A stretch of 64,000 bases of DNA. It comes from Colias croceus (lineage: Eukaryota; Arthropoda; Insecta; Lepidoptera; Pieridae). Positions within the stretch are counted from its first letter, which is position 1, and each line of letters begins with the position of its first letter. A model generated the notes under the pieces. The model saw only the letters and a list, made by a program, of their open reading frames with translations. It was not told the origin of the DNA and searched no databases. A program made the translations under genes and the position numbers. The stretch spans positions 10,612,001 through 10,676,000 of the forward strand of contig NC_059545.1 in assembly GCF_905220415.1 (NCBI RefSeq). The letters run 5' to 3'. This document shows, piece by piece, positions 48,494-60,130 of the stretch.

Positions 48494-48756
48494 ACTAGCT
48501 TTCCACCCGCAGCTTCGCCCGCGCAGTCAAAGCAAAACCCGCATAGTTCCCGTTCCCCTGTGATTTCCGGGATAAAACCCGGGGTCTACTTCCCGGGGTA
48601 AAAACTATTTCCCGGGGTAAAAAGTTGCCGTGTCCTTTCTCGGGTATCAAATATCTCTAAGTATACCAAATTTCATGCAAATTGGTTCAGTAGTTAAGGC
48701 GTGATTGAGTAACAGAGAGACAGAGTTAACTTTCGCATTTATAATATTAGTATGGA
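48494..48756 (-). mobile_element. Helitron-like element, mosaic of families B and D, reverse
   Basis: The hairpin end (ACTAGCTTTCCACCCGCAGC on plus) and adjoining block match family B. The far end, including CAAATTTCATGCAAATTGGT, matches family D at 43397. Between them CCCGGGGT is repeated three times within 45 bases. Confidence 0.83.
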
Positions 48757-49154
48757 TTTATAATTTTTGTTGTACAAATTACAATGTAATAACTTCAAAT
48801 GAGATTAACCAAGGAATTCGTTAGCGTACTACAGTAGAACTTTTGAACTCATAGATGTAAAATATTACATTTTTAACATTTTAATACTTCCATGATTTAA
48901 CCAATCAAATATTACCTATAAATATAATTACACTCAAAATATACTTTCTTGGAGATTTGTTAACAATTAATCTTTACCACTGGTTTTCAATATTCTTCCG
49001 TTAAAAATAGTTTCATTATAATATAGCCTTATTAAAAACAACACAAACTTCTCTAAAATTCTTAAAACTACTCCAGCTAATAAACTATAGCGACATATCA
49101 GCATAAATTTAATTATGGAAACATGCAAATTAACTCTCTTCGTCAAGAGATATA
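48757..49154. other. AT-rich non-coding stretch
   Basis: Nothing recognised. Confidence 0.5.
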
Positions 49155-49315
49155 TCTATATAACAAGTTGTGTTGTTGTGTTGTTAAGCGCAAAACTCGA
49201 GAACGGCTGAACCTATTTCGTTAATTTTTTTTTATTATATTCCCTGAAGTACGAGGATGGTTCTTATGTATAGAAAACGTAAACATGTACCACGAGCGGA
49301 GCCGGGGCAGCTAGT
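49155..49315 (+). mobile_element. Helitron-like element, family E
   Basis: TCTATATAACAAGTTGTGTT at the left and CACGAGCGGAGCCGGGGCAG then CTAGT at the right. The left border is uncertain. Confidence 0.65.
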
Positions 49316-50204
49316 TTCTAATAGAAAAATGCATAGTAAATCTTGTTATCAGTTCGTAGCTTAAAAGCTCAGCTTTGTGCACTTTTTGCATCATTACCAA
49401 TTAGGATAGTTGCTCAGTGACGTCACATAGTATTGACGTAACATGGTGGGTAAAACAAATATGGACGTGGTCTAAAAAATTTATTAGTGTAATTAATTGA
49501 TGAGTACGGTTTCTCGAACGAAATGTTTTTCCATGGTCAGGGAAATGAACGAAAGATAATGGTATGCGAGGAACTCAGTATGTAACTGTTAAAACATACA
49601 ACAATATACATATAAGTTAGAGGTATTAAAATTATATTTAGTAGAAAATTTCCAAGATGTTATATATAGGGTATAGGTTTCTTGCTTCACCAAGGTTAAC
49701 ATCTAAATTCATTTAATTCAGTTTAGCGGTTAAGGGGTAAAATGTAAACAAATACACTAATTAATAGAACAGATATTTCTATATTTTTATGTTTTGTTTT
49801 TAACAAAGATATACATTAAACCATCAGTGTACCAATCTTACTGATTAACTAAAGCATCGTTGTGACCTTAAATACAAATACCAAGACGACATTATACAGT
49901 AAACAATAATTACAAATATACGAACTATAAAACTAAGGAATTCGGGCTTACATGCCAAATAGTTCGTTCTAAATAACTAAATAAATAAACTCATTGTGTC
50001 TGCTCCTTGCTCTCTTATTGTTTGTAAATATTAAAGCTTAATTATTGCCAAAAACTACTCCAACAATAGGTTATATTCCAACACTTCTTATCTCTATTAT
50101 TTACAGGTAGAGTTCTGAATAATTTTCAAGACTTATTTTACTTAAGTATTTAGGCTTTTAAACGGAATAAGCCACGTATATATTAAACCTACGAGCTGAA
50201 GCAG
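49316..50204. other. AT-rich non-coding stretch
   Basis: Nothing recognised. Confidence 0.5.
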
Positions 50205-50430
50205 CCATATATAAGTGAAGTCCTGTGTCCACAAGTTGGGTAAGGGGCAGATGCATTATGCACACATCTGTTTCACTGATCGATTTTCTTTAGAGGCAAG
50301 TAGGTGATCAGCCTTCTGTGTCCTGCCAGACCGAGATATTTTTTTTCTTCGTCTCCACCGGGAATCGAACCCAAGACCCCTCCGTTCTACGCTCGTCAAC
50401 TGTACCAAGGAGGCGGGAGGCAGCAATAAT
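50205..50430 (-). mobile_element. tRNA-derived SINE, reverse, with head and body
   Basis: On the minus strand a tRNA-like head carries the B box GGGTTCGATTCCCGG (about 50358-50372) and an upstream CCTTGGTACAGTTGACGAGC consistent with an A box. The body matches the fragment at 28225-28345. Confidence 0.75.
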
Positions 50431-50890
50431 AAACCTAATCACAAACCACTTGCAAAACTCCATAACATTTGAACTCCTGGCTTCTAACCGTTCCCATTTG
50501 CATTCCTGACATAAAAACCCAGCAATTACCATTACCGTAAACGTCCAACTTTCTGTCCGTTTAGCCAAACACCTAATTGGCTATTAGCTACAGATTAATC
50601 CTGGCGACTCGCCAGAACACAACGCTAAAAACAGACGTTAAAAAAAATAATGGGGAAATGAGTGATGACACAAGTGACCATGTGTGGGTAATTAATAGCT
50701 CGTCATTGTGTGCATGTGTGCGTTGATTGATGTATTGTGATTATTGATTTTTTCGAGAACTTCCAAATGTTGAAAACAGAACGAACAGTATGATAGGAGG
50801 TTTTAAACATTCAATATTGTTGTTAAACATTATAATTATAATATTACAATTGTATAGGTACACTTTAGGGTTACGTTATAAACAATAATA
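50431..50890. other. Non-coding stretch
   Basis: Nothing recognised between the SINE and the next TIR element. Confidence 0.45.
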
Positions 50891-51766
50891 TATGGGTCAT
50901 TATACAAAAATGGGGTAACTCAATGTCACCAGCCAATTTATACAAAGTCTTATTATATTTTAATCAAATAACAATCTATTTTAAAACAATAAAGCGTCCT
51001 TTATTTGGTCACTCACTTTCACTTCTTTATTTAAAATACAAATTGATAAAAAAACAAAATTAATACTTAAATAATCAGTACTTTGGCATGTCACAACTCC
51101 GAAAACCAACAATCAAGTGACTATTTTATAAACATTATCATTGATTAGAGAAAACTTACTAATTCAGGACAATCTTTGATATACATAGTATTATATAGTA
51201 TAACTTTCATAACGAAATGTTTAACATTTTATTTAAAAAATAAAAATAAACTTTGTCATCGTTTTTATTGGTCAGTCCGTTGTGTGTTTTTAAAATTTGA
51301 AATTCTCGCTAAATATCACCAAGTCGAGGTCAAATCCCTGTCTAAATATTAATGTTGGTAATGAAGTTACTTGTGCATCCCATATTTTGATGGCCGTCAT
51401 AACTGTACCAGCGCTAGGGTTGTGTTTGTCCTCTAAATTCGTGCTGCGCCAGTCAACATTTCAGTCCTATGGTGAGTCGTTATTTTATTGTTAAACTGAT
51501 TTTTATTTTCATTCATACATGGTTAAGTATGATTTGTAAAAATATAGTTTGTTGATATAAGAAATAAGGCAAAAAAACATAATTTGTGATTATAATCTCA
51601 TATTAAGTCCCTTTTTATCAATCCGCTGACATCAGTCCTATGTCAGATATCGCGCCAGTGGACTGACGCGACCCCATAGTACTGATGATTCTATCGTTTT
51701 TGAGAACTTTTATCTTGATTGCTATTGGTATAAGCATTTCTATTTGATATTTCAGTTTAAAACATC

Positions 51767-51790
51767 ATGCGCCACGCTAAAAGAAACTGA
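51767..51790 (+). pseudogene. Possible decayed transposase start after an acceptor
   Basis: ATG follows the putative acceptor by eleven bases and reads MRHAKRN before TGA. Skipping one base would continue into KKLNLTREETFKKE, a basic helix-like stretch. The layout parallels the minus-strand exon at 37811-37882. Evidence is weak because of the short length. Confidence 0.22.
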
Positions 51791-52133
51791 ATTTGACTAG
51801 GGAAGAAACATTTAAAAAAGAGTAGCAAAGAAAAGAGCTATTGAAACAAACTACTAATAATTTTATTTAAAAGATCTTATTTTATTTTAATTATTGATTT
51901 TGATGCTTTCAGGGCATAGCTTGTTATATGTATTTATTAGATAAATACGTAAACGTATAATATTGTGAAGTAAAATTACCTCAAAATAACATACAAGTTA
52001 ATTATTTTAATAACATTATCAAAATGTCAAAAGGCTCTTATGAAAACTCAGATGAGACTTTCATTCAAGCCTTTGGTTAAAAACCATGAACCAATTTATG
52101 AAAATTAGTACTTTTAACATAAATAATGTTAGA

Positions 52134-52549
52134 TTTTTAGGGCTCCGAACCTCAAAAGGAAAAAAACAGAACCCTTATAGGATAACTTTGTTGTCCGTTT
52201 GTCTGTTAAGACGTTTTTTTGAAGCGCGTGGAGGTATCAATTTGAAATTTATATTGAATACTCAAGATTAAGAACCCTTGGGGCTGTAAAAAAATGAAAC
52301 TTATAACGCAACGCAATTAAAAGATACCTACATCCGTTAATACTGCAAATTTCCGCAAAATTAAATATTCGCAAGGGAATAAAAAAATACACAGGATGCT
52401 TGCCGTGTATACAGTCTTAAAATATGGTAAAAAGCAACGTCTTATAACACAGATAAAGGAAAAATTGCCAAAAGTGTAAATTTTAAGTTACAAACATAAT
52501 AAAAAATAGGTTTGTTAGGAGTCCAACTCGCACTTGGCCGTTTTTTTTG
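52134..52549 (+). repeat. Interspersed repeat with GGCTCCGAACC / CACTTGGCCG ends
   Basis: Carries GGCTCCGAACCTCAAAAGGA, AACCCTTATAGGATAACTTT, and GTCCAACTCGCACTTGGCCG followed by a T-run. This sequence type is very frequent in lepidopteran genomes. Its class is left open. It is nested in the TIR element. Confidence 0.7.
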
Positions 52550-53046
52550 TTTCTATTGTTTGTGGATTACTTGAAATATTAAGTAAAACTAAGTCAAAGT
52601 AGTAAGATAAGTAAGAGAGTAAGAATATTCACGTTGCGTTAAATGTCAGAAGGCTGTTTTGAAAATTGAGACATTGTTTTTTCCCAGTATCACAATATAT
52701 TATCAATTATCATTTTAAAATGTAACTAAGTGATTTTAATACTTAAAAGACATGTGCCATTATTAAAACTGAGAGATTTGTAGTAATTTTCATTGAATTT
52801 CTTTAAGAATATTACAAAATTGTGTTTTTTATCAGTACTATGTTAGCCTTGTCAGTCCCCTGGAGGCCAAATCCAGAAAATTTAAAATATCTCACAATCT
52901 ACTTAAAAAAGTGGCTGGCCCGATTTGGAACAATATATTTATTAGATTAGCTATCATATACACCCTAATTTGTAATAATCTGATATAAAAAATATAGTAA
53001 ACAAAATATCCTTCAAAGTTACCCCATTTTTGTATAATCACCCATA

Positions 53047-53419
53047 TTTAACTATTTGATATTTGCAGATAAATTAGAAAGGCTGCAAATATCGACAAGA
53101 CATTAAAAAAAGAGGTGAAGCTCTTAATAAAATTATATTTATTTACGTGTTATGACTGCTTCGTTTGAAAAAATAAAATCATATTTTAAAATCAGACAAA
53201 TTATTTTAAGATGATTGCCCCATTATTCTCTCAAGCCCTACTACCTGTCTACTCACACAAATAATTATTTTTAAACTATATTATATCCCATAGCCTGCTT
53301 TTAGACTAATCGACGCAAACACTTAACTCGAATAAATATTTTGGGAGAATAAGCTTAAAATATCGGAATACTCGCATTAAATAGAAGTACATATACTTAA
53401 TAGCAATTATTGTTTATGA
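53047..53419. other. AT-rich non-coding stretch
   Basis: Nothing recognised. Confidence 0.5.
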
Positions 53420-53474
53420 GTTATATGCGGTTTTTGTTTGAAAACGCGGGCGAAGCCGCGGGCGGAAAGCTAGT
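53420..53474 (+). mobile_element. Helitron-like 3' end only
   Basis: TATGCGGTTTTTGTTTGAAA, then the hairpin GCGGGCGAAGCCGCGGGCGG and AAAGCTAGT. The rest of the element is absent. Confidence 0.75.
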
Positions 53475-54309
53475 ATAGTATATACTATATAGTCTCTAGT
53501 AACAAAGTAAAGACGTATCAAAGGTAAGTCCTCGAAGTATGGAAAGCTCATCTCATCATATTCGAGTGGCTGTCAACATGATACGGTACTTGTACCTACC
53601 AAGTATCTACGGTAATATTAGACTGTTTGTTTGTTGATATAAATATCGGGAATTGCTGGTGTGAATCAAATTCCAGTGTGAGATATAGAGTATAGAGATG
53701 AATGATTTGTCAATTAATGAGTCATATAGAGCTTTTGATTCAAAATAACATTTATTCCTGAAAAAACAATAAAAAAAAATTAAATATTGTATACCTATAG
53801 ATAATTGCAAAGACAAAAAGATTCATGTTCAATAGTGTTCAATTTTAAGATTAGATATATTATTTATTTTTATTATTGAAATCAATTTTAATCTTCAGAA
53901 AAAACAAGTATTTTTAATATAAATATTGGTATAAGGTAGTATAGGTAGTAAGTATACTAAATTAACAATATCAAGTTACACTTATAAGAAGTCGATTGAT
54001 CACTCAAGAATGCGATGACCCCTTGCAGATTTCATATAAAGATGTTATTGATTTTTTGTTAGTCTGTAAATCATACGCTTCACCTGAAGTTAAGTGACAC
54101 CAATAAGTATCTCTTTAATAACTTATGTATTGAAGTATACCTAGATTTAAAACCGATTGTAAAAAAATATGTTTAAAATAAATTAAAAAAAGATCTTACC
54201 ATTGCAATCTAAGCAGAAAATAACGCCTAGTAAAAACATCAATTCAATTGTAATAAGACTTTATACCAACACAATTTAAATAAAATAACATCAAGTTTTA
54301 CTATCCACA
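53475..54309. other. AT-rich non-coding stretch
   Basis: Nothing recognised. Confidence 0.5.
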
Positions 54310-54448
54310 TAAAAAAGTTAAGAGGTCTTCAAGCGTAGAGTGAACAGGTACCTTCTAAGGAAGCGCGTTCCATCTTAGACCACATCTCAGCTTAACATCA
54401 GGCGAGATTGTGGTCAAGCGCTTCCCTATCGACATTAAAAAAAAAAGG
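54310..54448 (+). mobile_element. 3' end of a LINE with poly(A)
   Basis: CATCAGGCGAGATTGTGGTC and AAGCGCTTCCCTATCGACAT are followed by an A-run. This is a common lepidopteran non-LTR 3' end. Confidence 0.65.
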
Positions 54449-54510
54449 TTAAATATTCCTTAATTTCAATGAAAAGGATAATATTAACCACAATAACGCA
54501 AATAACTTAT

Positions 54511-55192
54511 TGCACGCCTCATAAGCGAAGCGTTGAGGTGGGTACTACTGTCACTTCGCGCAAAACATCTGATTTTTCAAACTTAAAATGTCTTTATGTA
54601 TCATACATTGCACTTGTAAGATAATACATACACACACATATTAAGAAAAAACACTATTTTTAACATTCATGATATTTTTGATGTCATTTTTGTTATTTAA
54701 AACTAGTTAAAAAACAGTTTAAAAAAGTTCTGTCTTGGACGTCCGTGTGTCTGTATGTGCGGAGGATTTTCTTGTTAACACGATAGCGACCGAAATACTT
54801 TACTAATCGAGCCTTTTTTTTTCTCTTACGCTTGAGTATGCTCAGGAATAGAACCCTTTCATTTTTCAGGGTCTGATTCGATGTGGTTTAATTGTTATTA
54901 AATAAACAAAAAAAATATCGACTTTTTTTTTATAGTGTACTCACAATTCACCATTATAAACTCGATTCTTTATACTATAAGCCAAGGTTTAAAAAAATAA
55001 GTTGGTAGTCAGTCCCTTAAACCTGCGCAGTTTCACATCTAGGTGGGGCCACAAGAAAAATAGCTCAATTATTACGGTACCGCTTTCTTTACTTTTCCAA
55101 ATGTTTTATTTTATTTCTTTTTTATATTTATAGTCACGTACTCTTTATAAATAATCAATTTTATTGTAAAGGATGAGATTATGAGGCGTGCA
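54511..55192. repeat. Segment bounded by 14-bp inverted repeats
   Basis: TGCACGCCTCATAA at 54511-54524 recurs exactly in reverse at 55179-55192. The interior includes AAGCGAAGCGTTGAGGTGGG. No target duplication was found, so it may be a transposon or two oppositely placed copies of one repeat. Confidence 0.45.
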
Positions 55193-56931
55193 CTTTTGGA
55201 TTTTCCAAACTATTTAAATTATATTATTCATATATCATAAAAATAACTTGTCCCGTAATCTCATTCAAAAAGCAAATGAAATTAATAAATGATACATTAA
55301 TCTCTCAATATAAGCCGAAAATATCCCACAGTTCCTGGCAAAACCCACGGTCTGAGGTTATTTCAACCAGAATCGTGGAAATTATTAATATTGCTTATTC
55401 TATCGCATTTAGCTTCGTTCTGAATCATTCCAATATAAATGTGTCATATCGTATTTAGTTCCATTTTGTATTCTTGTTTTTTAACATTTAACTTAAAGAT
55501 TTTGTTGACAATACCGATCTATCTTGGTAGGTTTTCCTTAGGAATAAATTTTGTCAATTCTATACGTTGCAAAAAATAATCATATAACTACAAAAACACT
55601 TGCAAAAGTGGAAAACATTCCTTCGAAAGCCTATGGATTCGAGCGTCATGATGATTATGAGTAGTAATTTTATATCTATAAAACAACTACAAAAATAAAA
55701 AGATCGATTAACAAACAGTACCAAATAAACATCACTGTACATGCGCAGGCGCATGACGCGCGGATCGATAGCGCAGCACGGATTAAGCGCGCGTTGTCTT
55801 TTTGTCTGTCCGTCCGCACCTCGTAACTCGCCGCTATTTATGAGTCTGTGCCGCTCGAGCAATATCTTAATGTTGCCGATCTGAACTCATTATTTTGAAT
55901 TACTTGCAGCTTGTGTACGTAATTATTTGAATTCGTTGATTATTTTAATAATAAAACCTGTCACAAACGAAATACCTAAACAGTTTGTGGTAACTGCAGT
56001 TATTTTAAACTGCGTTTCGTAATATACAGTATGGAAAGCGCTGATTATTTTTTTATTTGTATATACCTACTTAATATTCTGCCGCCGTTGTTCCGCCGTT
56101 CTACATTAGGTAATTAGGCATTACAAAAAGTATCCGGAGTTTCGTATTAATAAGTAGATAATAATAGTTTACATCAGGCAAGCGAATGCTCATTCTAACC
56201 CCACTAAGAGAAATTATTTTAGTGTTAAAATGCGTACAACATTATTTCATACATTAGAGTTTCCCTTTTTCACTAAAAAATTACGAAAGAATGCGTTTGC
56301 TCTATCCAACGATGGCTCTAGCTCTATGTTAGTTTGATGTAAAGTAAATGCACTGTTATTGAACATATCCTTCAAGATCTCTTCCAACAAAGAAAATAAA
56401 TAAAAGATAAGTAATAGGTATGTTATTAATTATGTGACATGTGTTATTAGTAAAAACACAAGTTTTATTCCACCAAGTAAAGCCGCCATAAAATCTTGTA
56501 TTTCACATCGCATTTTCAAACATTAATTTACAATTTAATAACACCATTAGCGTCGCATAATTACGAATTCACAAAGGTGCAAATTGGACAAGTACACATT
56601 ATAACATTATGGAGAAATTAAATTTATTCACTGAAATGCCTCATTTATATAAAATGGACGCAAAATTATTGATTTAAATAAATTTCAATGAAATTGATAC
56701 TGTTACTGCATAATTTATGAAAATATTAATTACATTGCGTTTAACAAATACAATTTTGTTTGTTGGGATAATATTCGCTAAATTAATAAAAGCTAACAAA
56801 GCCAAATTGCGCTACTCACTCATGGCATACGAACTGGATAAAATATGGACTTCGAAAAAAACTATACTCACCAACTTTTACGGAATATAAACAAACTTAA
56901 AATAAGATAGTGTTCTTCAATTTTAAGGAGA
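55193..56931. other. Non-coding stretch with a CpG-rich patch
   Basis: AT-rich apart from 55738-55870, described separately. No exon was recognised. Confidence 0.45.
55738..55870 (-). promoter_or_regulatory. CpG-rich patch, possible minus-strand promoter
   Basis: Dense in CG (for example GCATGACGCGCGGATCGATA) within AT-rich DNA. On the minus strand CATAAATAG (55842-55834) resembles a TATA box. No coding frame with a known domain follows. It might be the promoter and leader of a gene whose exons were not seen. Confidence 0.3.
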
Positions 56932-57195
56932 TATTTTTGAAGAGAAACTTCTTTATCGGGGTTGGAAAAAAATTTAGTGTAACATTTTTTCGTTAAGCAT
57001 GACTTTTTCCGTTACGCGCCATCTTTTGAAGTGAAACTTCTCTATCGGGGTTGGACAAAAATTTAGTGTAACATTTTTGCGTTACGCTTTAGGCGTGACA
57101 TTTTTGTGTTACGCCGTAGGCGTGACATTTTTGCGTTACACCGTAGGCGTGACATTTTTGCGTTACGCCGTAGGCGTGACATTTTTGCGTTACGC
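56932..57195. repeat. Tandem repeats: ~88-bp duplication and 27-bp array
   Basis: A block with CTTCTTTATCGGGGTTGGAA and AAATTTAGTGTAACATTTTT is duplicated at about 56936 and 57026. It runs into four to five 27-bp units of the form CGTAGGCGTGACATTTTTGC plus GTTACGC (57073-57195). The 97-codon frame over this part is a consequence of the repeat. Confidence 0.88.
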
Positions 57196-57711
57196 GTCAA
57201 CTTTTTCTTATCCCTAAGTTTCACTTCTTACGTGTGTACTCTAGTACACGCACACATTTTTTTTATTATATTTTGTATCTACCTATATAAGGAAACAATA
57301 AACAGAATGAAAACCGTAAATTATGTAAGTATTAAATTTATCATTTCATTGTTATTATTTCACTACAAAACCCTTATAAAGCCTCTGAAATTGAACTGAA
57401 AGCGACGTCAACATAAAACACCTGCGACCAAAGTCTACAAAACAGACGTAAATTAGGATAAATAGAAACTGTTATATTAGCTTGCAATTATTATAATTAT
57501 TTACTTCTACAGTAATTAGGTATATTATAAAGATTTGATTTTCTATTTGTTTTAAAGAAATAAATTGGCTTCGAAACTACTGAATCGATTTGAACAGCAG
57601 ATAGCTACTTTATACGTGAGTGACATAGACTGTATTTTATTTTGTTTTTCAGCCAGATTTTCGGGTCCAGCCGATACAATAAATAATATTGTTGTAGTAT
57701 TATAAAATAAT
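57196..57711. other. AT-rich non-coding stretch
   Basis: Nothing recognised. Confidence 0.5.
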
Positions 57712-57890
57712 ACTAGCTTACCGCCCGCGGCTTCGCCCGCTTTCTCTAAAACGATTTGAGATTTAAACTATCCTATCTCTCAAGTTGGATCGAACTGCAC
57801 ATGGTGTGCGAATTTTATTATAATCGGTTAAGTGGTTTAGGAGTCCATTGAGGACAAACATTGTGACACGAGATTTATATATATTAAGAT
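57712..57890 (-). mobile_element. Helitron-like element, reverse
   Basis: Starts ACTAGCTTACCGCCCGCGGC on plus and contains GGAGTCCATTGAGGACAAAC, the partner of the left half of 9061-9265. Confidence 0.82.
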
Positions 57891-60026
57891 GATTTTTCCT
57901 GTTGGAACGATGTATTGTTTTCATTTCACAATAACAATTATTACATTAAATATTCCACGAATTATAAAACGTCTAGACAATTTTTACAAAATTGTGTCTC
58001 ATGGTAATATATTAAAATGAATATTTTTTACTGGATGATAAATTAAACACCGACACTTGTTTGTTTGTCTGTCCCGCTCTGGGGGCGCTTATCGGAACGG
58101 CTGTAAATTTTATGGCCCTTGAACAAACTCGGAATCAAGTGATGGTATAAATCGTATAAGATGTTACACAATATACGATTTGTCGTGTCGAGTCGTGTGA
58201 GATAACAACATCGTTATTGTTTAAAATTATATTTGGCATTTAACCATCCAATTATCATGATTGGTGGAAAGACACAGTTTCGAATCCCGCCTCGTGATCG
58301 AATTTTTTCCTTCGAAATTACATCAAGTTAACAGTTTCTTCTACTAACTACTTCTAATTTTACTATTTTAGAATTACTAGACTTTCCCCGAAAGGGTAGT
58401 AGGTACATACTTTAATTTGAAACTAGTGCATAGTCATTCAAACTTATTGTAGTTTCGAATACAGCTCACAACTTTATTTTATGAACTAACTAACCCAACT
58501 GATAGATAGTTTTTTTTTAATCCTCTGCAACTGGTGTCCTATATCAAATAGTTTTATCGTATCGTATACTATAAAGGGCTTCACAGATTAAAAACATTTT
58601 CTTGTACGTTATTCTGTTTTATAACATTTTTACTGCTTTCCTTGTATTGTTTAAACGAAATAACGACGGTTACCTACTCTTAAATAAGCCATTAACAATA
58701 ACAAACATTCTTTATAATAAAACTGTTTTATGTAATTTCGATAAAAAAAAATAGATATTCCTATGCCTAGGATTATAGATTTTAATGAAATTACACAAGA
58801 CAATAACAAATATCCATAATAAACTAAAATTTACAGTAGTTATACCGAAGTCTCTGCGAATTTGTCATTTCACTACAACAATTCGTCCAGAAGAACAATT
58901 TTATTGCCGACTTAGGTATATGATAACAGATAAGCTTTTACCTCCACACGAAAAGATAACCAAAACAATACGCACTATCCAACAATTAACAACAACAGCA
59001 AATCAAATATTTATTAAAATAGATCCCTTCGCTTAAGGGAGGGTATTCAAAACATTTAATTAACATCAACCCTTCACACCCCTGCGTGTCGCGTGTTATG
59101 GAATTCCTTATAATTGACGGTGCATTCTTTAATGTGTAACTTGTATAAATAATTTATTTGTCCCCTTCTAGTAACAGTTTATTACTCTTTTATTCCCTCT
59201 TCCGGAATGCTGCTTCTTATTTCAATTGGTGCATTAGTTTTATAAGGAATGGACAGTGAATGCCGTAGCGTTTTAATAATAATTAATTAATAAATATTTC
59301 CTTGAAATTTCTGGAAAATTCTTTCTGCATATTGATTATCAACATTATTTACAAGATCTATTATAATAACATAGACAAAAATATGAATAGGTATACAGGA
59401 AGAAATTTGCTTGCTCGTTTTTGTTGACATGGTACTTAGGTACATTTGACCTAAAATTTTCAAAAAAGTTAACATGAATTAAAGTTTGTGATTTCAATTT
59501 AACCATGCATTTGCCTCTAATAATTCAGAATTTCAACAAAACAAACATGGCTTTAACCTAACTGTAATATAGTTAGTACGTAGCTAATGGTTAGACCAAT
59601 GCCAATATTAGCTCTATACTTTTAATCTACTTGACTAAAAAGAACATGGTATAAGTGAATATTAATGATGGAACGGAAATTGCAGACGCCTGCACTTGGT
59701 AAGCCTGTAACTTGTATAAATTAAATTCAAGCAGACTCAGCGCTCGTAAGCGCTTTTAGCCTATTAATTCGATCCTTAGTTCTGAGATATAACTAATACG
59801 TATAATTAATTTATGGTGTTAGATGCATTTTGTGACATATACCTGCTTGTAGTAAGTAGATGTACGAACTACCTCGTCTATTTATGCATGTTTTGCTAGA
59901 TCAAGAATGACAGCCTGAATGAAGATAGAGCTTTCATATTTTTCGAAACTAAAACAAATTAACTGAATTTAATTTTTAATAAAAAATGTACTCCCATAAA
60001 AATTTCACAGAAACATTAAAATCTAC
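57891..60026. other. AT-rich non-coding stretch
   Basis: No gene recognised. At 58279-58294 AGTTTCGAATCCCGCC resembles a pol III B box and may be a decayed SINE. Confidence 0.4.
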
Positions 60027-60130
60027 AAGTTTTAACGATAAATCGGTCGCATAAAGTAACAACAACGTTTATCTATGTGTAAAAATAAAAGTTTTAACGT
60101 TAAATTGGTTGTATAAAGCAGCAACAACGT
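60027..60130. repeat. Imperfect direct repeat, two ~43-bp units
   Basis: AAGTTTTAACGATAAATCGG through ACAACAACGTT at 60027-60069, and AAGTTTTAACGTTAAATTGG through CAACAACGTT at 60089-60130. Confidence 0.8.

Larger units (their letters stand above)
50893..53044. mobile_element. 2.15-kb TA-flanked TIR transposon
   Basis: The left end TGGGTCATTATACAAAAATG and the right end in reverse TGGGTGATTATACAAAAATG match over 28 bp with one difference. TA lies on both sides (50891-50892 and 53045-53046), as in Tc1/mariner/pogo-type elements. Words of the type CAGTCCTATG or CAGTACTATG recur inside (near 51462, 51632, 52832). A donor (CTATG then GTGAGTCG at 51472) and an acceptor (ATATTTCAG ending at 51755) on the plus strand may frame an intron. 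No long transposase remains. Another repeat is inserted at 52134-52549. Confidence 0.8.

Noticed and set aside
57106..57399. 97-codon frame with an arginine-rich start
   Set aside because: Created by the 27-bp tandem array, whose length is a multiple of three.
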